DNA from: CAYSYM01 sp964435115
Lineage (GTDB): Bacteria; Chloroflexota; UBA6077; CF-72
NCBI GenBank assembly: GCA_964435115.1
Contig: CAYSYM010000009.1
Coordinates: forward strand, 21,765 to 85,764
Length of the DNA: 64,000 nucleotides
Reading direction: 5' to 3'
Position 1 is the stretch's first letter. Each line of letters starts with the position of its first letter. The notes beneath the pieces are model-generated. The model made no database searches, had not been told where the DNA came from, and saw nothing but the letters and a program-made list of their open reading frames with translations. A program made the position numbers and the translations under genes. This document shows, piece by piece, positions 58,864 through 64,000 of the stretch.

Positions 58864-60485
58864 GCGGCGCCGTCTTCCCCGGCCTCACGGACCTCGGGCG
58901 CCTGGCCAGCACAGCCCGCTACGCCCCCATCTACCGCGAGGTGCTCGCCGACCTGGAGACGCCCGTCTCGGCGCTCCTCAAGCTCGGGGCCGGGCCGGGC
59001 AGCTTCCTCCTGGAAAGCGTGGAAGGCGGCGAGTTCGTCGCCCGCTACTCGTTCGTCGCCGCCGGCCTGGAACGCTCGCTTGAAGTCCACGACGCCCACG
59101 CCGTCTACCGCGGCGCCGACGGCGCGGTCGACCTGAGCTATACGGATCCGCTCGAGCTGATCCACCGCCTCGTCGCCCGGGAGGGCGTGCTGCGGCTGCC
59201 CGGCCTGCCCCGCTTCGGCGGCGGCGCCGTGGGCTACCTGGGCTACGAGCTGGCGCGTGCGTTCGAGCCGCGCGTCCCGCGAGCGCCCAACGACCCACTC
59301 GGCCTGCCGCTGGCCCACCTGCTGATGGTGGACACGCTGCTGGTGTTCGACCACCTGCGACGCACGATCAAGGTCGTCACCTACGTGCCGCTGACCCAGG
59401 ACCTGCCCTCGGACTACCGACGCGGCTGCGAGCGGCTCGACGAGCTCCTGGACCGGCTGCGGCGTGGCTCGCACGTGCCCGGGCTGGATGATGCGCCGGG
59501 CCGCGCTCAGCCGGCACAGGTGTCGGCGAACGTCGAGCGGGCCAAGTTCGAGCGCCGCGTCGCGCTGGCGAAGGAGCAGATCGCAGCCGGCGAGTGCATC
59601 CAGGTCGTGCTCTCCCAGCGCTTCTCGGTGCCGACGGACGCGTCGCCCGTCACTCTGTACCGCGCCCTGCGCTCCATCAACCCAAGCCCCTACATGTACT
59701 TCCTGAACTTCGGCGACTACCAGATCGTGGGCGCCTCGCCGGAGCTGCTGGTGCTGGTAGAAGATGGGCGGGTCGCCACGCGCCCGATCGCCGGCACCCG
59801 CCCGCGCGGCGCGACCGCCGAGGAGGACGATGCGCTGGCGGCCGAGCTGCTCGCGGACGAGAAGGAGCGCGCCGAGCACCTCATGCTCGTTGACCTCGGC
59901 CGCAACGACGTCGGACGGGTGGCCGAGCCGGGCACAGTGGAGGTGCCGCGCTTGATGGAGGTCGAGCGGTACTCCCACGTCATGCACATCGTCTCGCACG
60001 TCACGGGCAGGCTGCGGCCAGACCTCCGCGCCGTCGACGCACTCCGCGCCTGCTTTCCGGCCGGCACGCTGAGCGGCGCCCCCAAGATCCGGGCCATGGA
60101 GCTGATCGCCGAGCTGGAGCAGGACCAGCGCGGCCCCTACGGTGGCGCGATCGGCTTCTTCAACCGCGACGGCGACCTCGAAACCGCCATCACCATCCGC
60201 ACCCTGGTGCTCAAGGAGGGCGTGGCTCACGTCCAGGCTGGCGCGGGCATCGTGGCCGACTCCGATCCGGCCAGCGAGTACCAGGAAACCGTCGCCAAGG
60301 CGCGGGCGGTCCTGGCCGCCGTGGCCGAGGCGGAGCGCATGGAGGGCGGCGCAGCCCGCGTTCGTGGGGCGCAGCCGGAAGAGCTCACCATCCCGCGCCA
60401 GGCACCGCGGCGCGACGGTGGGCCGCTCGCCGCCGGCGACGAGGCGGAGCGGCTGGCGCGGCAGGGGGTGGAGGACAGCGGATGA
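58860..60485 (+). CDS. trpE: Anthranilate synthase component I
   Basis: The 541-aa protein starts at ATG 58860. The LLES feedback-inhibition motif is intact (SFLLESVEGGEF), as are the chorismate-site segments IAGTRPRG, DLGRNDVGRV, HIVSHVTG, LSGAPKIRAMELI and GGAIGFFNRDGDLETAITIRT. A C-terminal tail of about 50 residues is rich in Arg and Pro and is not part of the usual fold. With TrpG it makes anthranilate from chorismate and glutamine. The overlap ATGA joins it to both neighbours. Confidence 0.95.
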   Translation: MSGAVFPGLTDLGRLASTARYAPIYREVLADLETPVSALLKLGAGPGSFLLESVEGGEFVARYSFVAAGLERSLEVHDAHAVYRGADGAVDLSYTDPLELIHRLVAREGVLRLPGLPRFGGGAVGYLGYELARAFEPRVPRAPNDPLGLPLAHLLMVDTLLVFDHLRRTIKVVTYVPLTQDLPSDYRRGCERLDELLDRLRRGSHVPGLDDAPGRAQPAQVSANVERAKFERRVALAKEQIAAGECIQVVLSQRFSVPTDASPVTLYRALRSINPSPYMYFLNFGDYQIVGASPELLVLVEDGRVATRPIAGTRPRGATAEEDDALAAELLADEKERAEHLMLVDLGRNDVGRVAEPGTVEVPRLMEVERYSHVMHIVSHVTGRLRPDLRAVDALRACFPAGTLSGAPKIRAMELIAELEQDQRGPYGGAIGFFNRDGDLETAITIRTLVLKEGVAHVQAGAGIVADSDPASEYQETVAKARAVLAAVAEAERMEGGAARVRGAQPEELTIPRQAPRRDGGPLAAGDEAERLARQGVEDSG

Positions 60486-61081
60486 CAAGCCCTCGCGTCC
60501 TCCTGGTCGACAACTACGACTCGTTCACCTTCAACCTCTACCAGTACCTGTGCGAGCTGGGCGCCGAGGTAACGGTGCGGCGGAACGACGCGATCACAGT
60601 CGACGAGGCGCGGGCGCTGGCCCCAGACCGGCTGGTCATCTCGCCGGGCCCTGGCTCGCCCAGGGACGCGGGCGTCTCGGTCGACCTGGTCCGCGTGCTT
60701 GGCCCGACCGTTGCCACCCTCGGCGTCTGCCTCGGCCACCAGGCGATCGTGGCGGCGTTCGGCGGCGAGGTGGTGCGCGCGCCCGAGCTGATGCACGGTA
60801 AGGCGTCGCGCATCGAGCACGCCGGCGCGGGCGTCCTGGCCGGGCTGCCAAATCCGTTCACCGCGATCCGCTACCACTCGCTGTGCGCCCGGGAGCAGAC
60901 CTTACCCGTCGAGCTGGAGGTCACCGCCCGCTCGGAGAGCGGCGTGATCATGGGCGTGCGGCACCGCGCTTACCCCATCGAGGGCGTGCAGTTCCACCCG
61001 GAGAGCATCCTGACCGAGGGGGGCAAGCAGCTCCTGCGCAACTTCCTGGAGCAACCGGGGGCCGGGAGGGCGAGCCCGTGA
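60482..61081 (+). CDS. trpG: Anthranilate synthase component II (glutamine amidotransferase)
   Basis: The 199-aa protein starts at ATG 60482. The class-I amidotransferase triad is present: Cys in GVCLGHQAI, and His/Glu in GVQFHPESIL. DNYDSFTFNLYQYL at the N-terminus is the family signature. It supplies ammonia to TrpE. Overlaps trpE and trpD by 4 bp each. Confidence 0.95.
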   Translation: MTSPRVLLVDNYDSFTFNLYQYLCELGAEVTVRRNDAITVDEARALAPDRLVISPGPGSPRDAGVSVDLVRVLGPTVATLGVCLGHQAIVAAFGGEVVRAPELMHGKASRIEHAGAGVLAGLPNPFTAIRYHSLCAREQTLPVELEVTARSESGVIMGVRHRAYPIEGVQFHPESILTEGGKQLLRNFLEQPGAGRASP

Positions 61082-62124
61082 CCGACGTGCGCGAGGCGCT
61101 GGCGCGCCTGGTGGCGGGGCACCACCTGAGTCGCGAGGAGGCGCGTGGCGCCATGCGCGGGCTGGTGGCGGGCGAAGCCACCCCGGCCCAGATCGCCGCG
61201 TTCGCCGTTGCCTTGCGCCTGAACGGCGAGACGGCGGACGAGATCGCCGGGCTGGCCGAGGTCATGCGCGACGCCGCGACGCCGGTCGACGCCGGCGAGG
61301 TCGTCGACCTCGTCGGTACCGGTGGCGATGGCGTCGGCACGTTCAACATCAGCACGCTCAGCGCCCTGGTGGTGGCAGCCGCGGGCGGGCGGGTCGGCAA
61401 GCACGGCAACCGGGGTGTCACGAGCCCCTGCGGCTCGGCCGACTTCCTCGAGGGGCTCGGCATCGCGATCGACCTCCCGCCAGCGGGGGTCGCGCAGTGC
61501 GTCCAGGAGACGGGCTTCGGCTTCATGTTCGCGCCGCTCTACCACCCCGCGATGCGGCACGCTGTGGCGCCACGGCGGGAGATCGGCGTGCGAACCGTCT
61601 TCAACATCCTCGGCCCGCTCGCCAACCCGGCCCGGGCCCGGCGGCAGCTCACCGGCGTCGCCGTCGCCGGCCTCGGCGAGACCGTGGCCCACGTCCTCGA
61701 CCTCCTCGGCGCCGAGCACGCGCTGGTGGTGCACGGGGAGGACGGGCTGGACGAGATCTCGCTCGCGGCGCCGACCCGCGTGGACGAGACTTGCCGCGGG
61801 CAGCACACCACCTACACCATCCAGCCCGAGGACTTCGGGCTCAGGCGGGCGCCGACCGAGACGGTGCGGGGCGGGACACTCGCGGCGAACCTGGCGCTGG
61901 CGCACGCCGTCGTCGCAGGCGAAGACGGACCGCCGCGCGAGGTCGTGCTCCTGAACGCGGGCGCGGGCCTGTACGTGGCGGGGCTGGCGCGCTCGATCGA
62001 GGAGGGGCTCCAGCGCGCCGCCGACGCGCTGGACAGCGGCCGCGTCCGCCGCAAGATCCAGCAGGTCGTGGAGGTCTCGCAGCGACTGAAGGCCCGCCCA
62101 GTCGAGGCGGAGGGGACCGAGTGA
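61078..62124 (+). CDS. trpD: Anthranilate phosphoribosyltransferase
   Basis: The 348-aa protein starts at GTG 61078 (GTGA overlap with trpG). PRPP-binding loop DLVGTGGDGVGTFNIST, KHGNRGVTSPCGSADFLEGLG and the C-terminal EDGLDEISLAAPT are conserved, with LAPLYHPAM region MFAPLYHPAMRHA. Residues TSPCGSAD differ slightly from the usual SSKSGSAD but keep the shape. Transfers phosphoribose to anthranilate. Confidence 0.94.
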   Translation: MTDVREALARLVAGHHLSREEARGAMRGLVAGEATPAQIAAFAVALRLNGETADEIAGLAEVMRDAATPVDAGEVVDLVGTGGDGVGTFNISTLSALVVAAAGGRVGKHGNRGVTSPCGSADFLEGLGIAIDLPPAGVAQCVQETGFGFMFAPLYHPAMRHAVAPRREIGVRTVFNILGPLANPARARRQLTGVAVAGLGETVAHVLDLLGAEHALVVHGEDGLDEISLAAPTRVDETCRGQHTTYTIQPEDFGLRRAPTETVRGGTLAANLALAHAVVAGEDGPPREVVLLNAGAGLYVAGLARSIEEGLQRAADALDSGRVRRKIQQVVEVSQRLKARPVEAEGTE

Positions 62125-62915
62125 TCCTGGACCAGATTCTGGCGACCAAGCGGCGGGAGGTGGCGGTGCGCACGCGAGCGAGGCCGCTCCGCCAGGTCGA
62201 GCGCGCCGCGCGCGACGCGCCACCCCCACGCCGCTTCCGGCAGGCGCTACGCCGCCAGGGCGTCGCGATCATTGCCGAGATCAAGCGCAAGTCGCCCTCG
62301 GGCGGCGCTCTGCGGCCGGGCGCCTCGGCCGCCGACCTGGCGGCGCTGTACGCCGCGAGTGGCGCGACCGCCCTCTCGGTCCTGACCGACGGGGTCTACT
62401 TCGGCGGGACGGACGACGACCTCGCCAGCGCGCGCGCGGCCGCGGCCCTACCCGCCCTGCGCAAGGACTTCACGCTCGACCCGTACCAGGTCTATGAGGC
62501 GCGCGCGCTCGGCGCCGACGCTATCCTGCTGGTCGTGCGCGCGCTCGACGGGGGCGCCCTCAAGTCGCTGCTGCACCTCGCACGCGAGCTGGGGATGGAG
62601 GCGCTGGTGGAGGCGCACTCGGCACCGGAGGTCGCGCGGGCGCTCGACGCCGGCGCCGCCATCGTGGGCGTCAACAACCGCGACCTCGACACGCTGGCCA
62701 CCGACCCGACTCTCGCCCTGCGCCTCCGGGCGCTGGTCCCGCCCGACGTCGTGTTCGTGGCCGAGAGCGGCATCCACGCGCCCGCGCAGGTTACGGCGCT
62801 GGCGCGGGCCGGCGTGGACGCGGCCCTCGTGGGCGAATGGCTGGTCAGGGCTCCCGACCCTGGCGCGCGGCTGCGGGCGCTGGTGAGGGCGGGTGAGGGC
62901 GCGCTGCGGCCATGA
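62121..62915 (+). CDS. trpC: Indole-3-glycerol-phosphate synthase
   Basis: The 264-aa protein starts at GTG 62121 (GTGA overlap). TIM-barrel motifs: AEIKRKSPSGGALRPG (catalytic Lys and the phosphate/ester site), LRKDFTLDPYQVYEA (catalytic Lys), MEALVEAHSAPEV (Glu), VGVNNRDLDTL and FVAESGI. It closes CdRP to indoleglycerol phosphate. Confidence 0.94.
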   Translation: MILDQILATKRREVAVRTRARPLRQVERAARDAPPPRRFRQALRRQGVAIIAEIKRKSPSGGALRPGASAADLAALYAASGATALSVLTDGVYFGGTDDDLASARAAAALPALRKDFTLDPYQVYEARALGADAILLVVRALDGGALKSLLHLARELGMEALVEAHSAPEVARALDAGAAIVGVNNRDLDTLATDPTLALRLRALVPPDVVFVAESGIHAPAQVTALARAGVDAALVGEWLVRAPDPGARLRALVRAGEGALRP

Positions 62916-63617
62916 CCCTCGTCAAGATCTGTGGCATCCGCACCGTGGAGGAGGGGCTTGCCGCGCTCGACGCCGGCGCGGACTGGCTGGGCTTCGTCCT
63001 GTGGCCCGGCAGCAGGCGCGCGATCGACGCTGTACAGGCTGCGTCCGTCGCCGCTGCCCTGCGCCAGGCGCGGCCGGGCTGGGCCGCGGTCGGCGTCTTC
63101 GTGAACCCATCGGCGGACGAGGTGCGGCGGGCGGTCGAGACGTGTGGGCTGGACTGGGTGCAGCTCTCGGGCGAGGAGGCGGAGGGGTTTACGTGCCAGG
63201 TGCCGGCCCGAGTCCTCAAGGCGGTCCGCGTGCGCCCGGGCGAAGAAGCCGCGGTGGCTCAGCACGTGGGCCAACGTCTGGCGCGCGCGGGCGCAGGCGC
63301 CGCGCACTCGCTTCACCCCCTCACGCGTGAGCGCGAAGCGCCCGGCGCCGTCCGGCAGGACGCCCAGGGCGCTACCTACCTGCTCGACACCCACCGGGAC
63401 GGCTGGTACGGGGGCACCGGGAGGACGTTCAACTGGGGGGCGCTCGCTGCGATCGGGCCGGTCTGCTTCGTGGCCGGCGGGCTTCACCCTGATAACGTGG
63501 CCGTTGCGCTCGCCGCCCTCTCCCCCCGTGGGGTGGACGTGAGCAGTGGCGTCGAGCGCCCCGGCGGCGGCAAGGACCCGCGCCTCATGCGCGCCTTCGT
63601 GGAGGCCGTCAGGACTC

Positions 63618-63640
<23 letters not shown>
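62912..63640 (+). CDS. trpF: Phosphoribosylanthranilate isomerase
   Basis: The 242-aa protein starts at ATG 62912 (ATGA overlap). The catalytic Cys in KICGIRT and catalytic Asp in LLDTHRDGWYGGTGRTFNW are present, and the phosphate site VAGGLHPDNV and GVDVSSGVE complete the barrel. It is longer than the usual ~205 aa because of an insert of roughly 25 residues (residues about 125-150). The gene overlaps trpB by 23 bp. Confidence 0.93.

Positions 63641-64000
<360 letters not shown>

Overview
The window is about 70% GC, densely coded on both strands, and fits a bacterium of the Chloroflexota (Thermomicrobia-like). The reasons are the very high GC, a tryptophan T-box leader, a Gram-positive-type LexA box, a tungsten-type aldehyde oxidoreductase, and many genes whose -10 hexamer lies only 6-11 nt before an ATG, GTG or TTG, which suggests widespread leaderless transcription. 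The taxonomic call is inference. I see no tRNA, rRNA, CRISPR array or insertion sequence.

Region by region: (1) 1-3750 holds a family-B DNA polymerase homologue with an intact exonuclease and degenerate polymerase motifs. It converges on a three-gene operon (coiled-coil protein, coiled-coil plus membrane-anchor protein, sigma-like factor) that sits behind a 22-bp LexA-like palindrome. (2) 3832-9610 holds an M50 protease with two cyclic-nucleotide-binding domains, a TPR protein, a DtxR-family metal regulator with its operator, and a PLP aminotransferase. (3) 9667-14159 is a divergent locus: a six-helix ferric-reductase-like cytochrome, ApbE flavin transferase and two exported or anchored proteins on one side, and an OmpR/histidine-kinase pair with an Asp-rich sensor loop on the other. 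(4) 14216-19697 holds a VOC protein, two glycosidases, a lipid kinase and a small beta-domain protein. (5) 19741-25069 holds a VapBC pair, an ABC-2 exporter, an LVIVD beta-propeller and a zinc-ribbon protein. (6) 25144-28815 and 51324-55247 are two peptide ABC importers without ATPase genes. (7) 28974-42419 holds a secreted subtilase, a Uma2 protein, a LutC/LutB-LutA lactate system, a PD-(D/E)XK coiled-coil protein, an aldehyde:ferredoxin oxidoreductase, pyrophosphatase, arginase, an aminotransferase, 3-hydroxyacyl-CoA dehydrogenase and thiolase. (8) 42553-51072 is a surface-polysaccharide cluster with two O-antigen-ligase/polymerase-like proteins, a nucleotide-sugar epimerase, a flippase-like membrane protein and three GT4 glycosyltransferases. 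(9) 55248-57116 holds toxin-antitoxin genes and a fused remnant, plus an RNA 2',3'-cyclic phosphodiesterase. (10) 57229-64000 is a tryptophan operon, T-box-trpS-trpE-G-D-C-F-B, running off the window.

The most striking observation is in trpB: the universal PLP-binding lysine (HTGAHK) reads threonine (ACG at 63906-63908) in an otherwise normal sequence. Next are the polymerase-dead PolB beside a LexA-boxed sigma operon, and the flavin/heme redox locus with Asp-rich exported and sensor segments. A chimeric nucleotidyltransferase-PIN remnant, an AOR whose third cluster cysteine is histidine, a LutB-LutA fusion and a repeated segment inside the T-box leader are also worth a second look.
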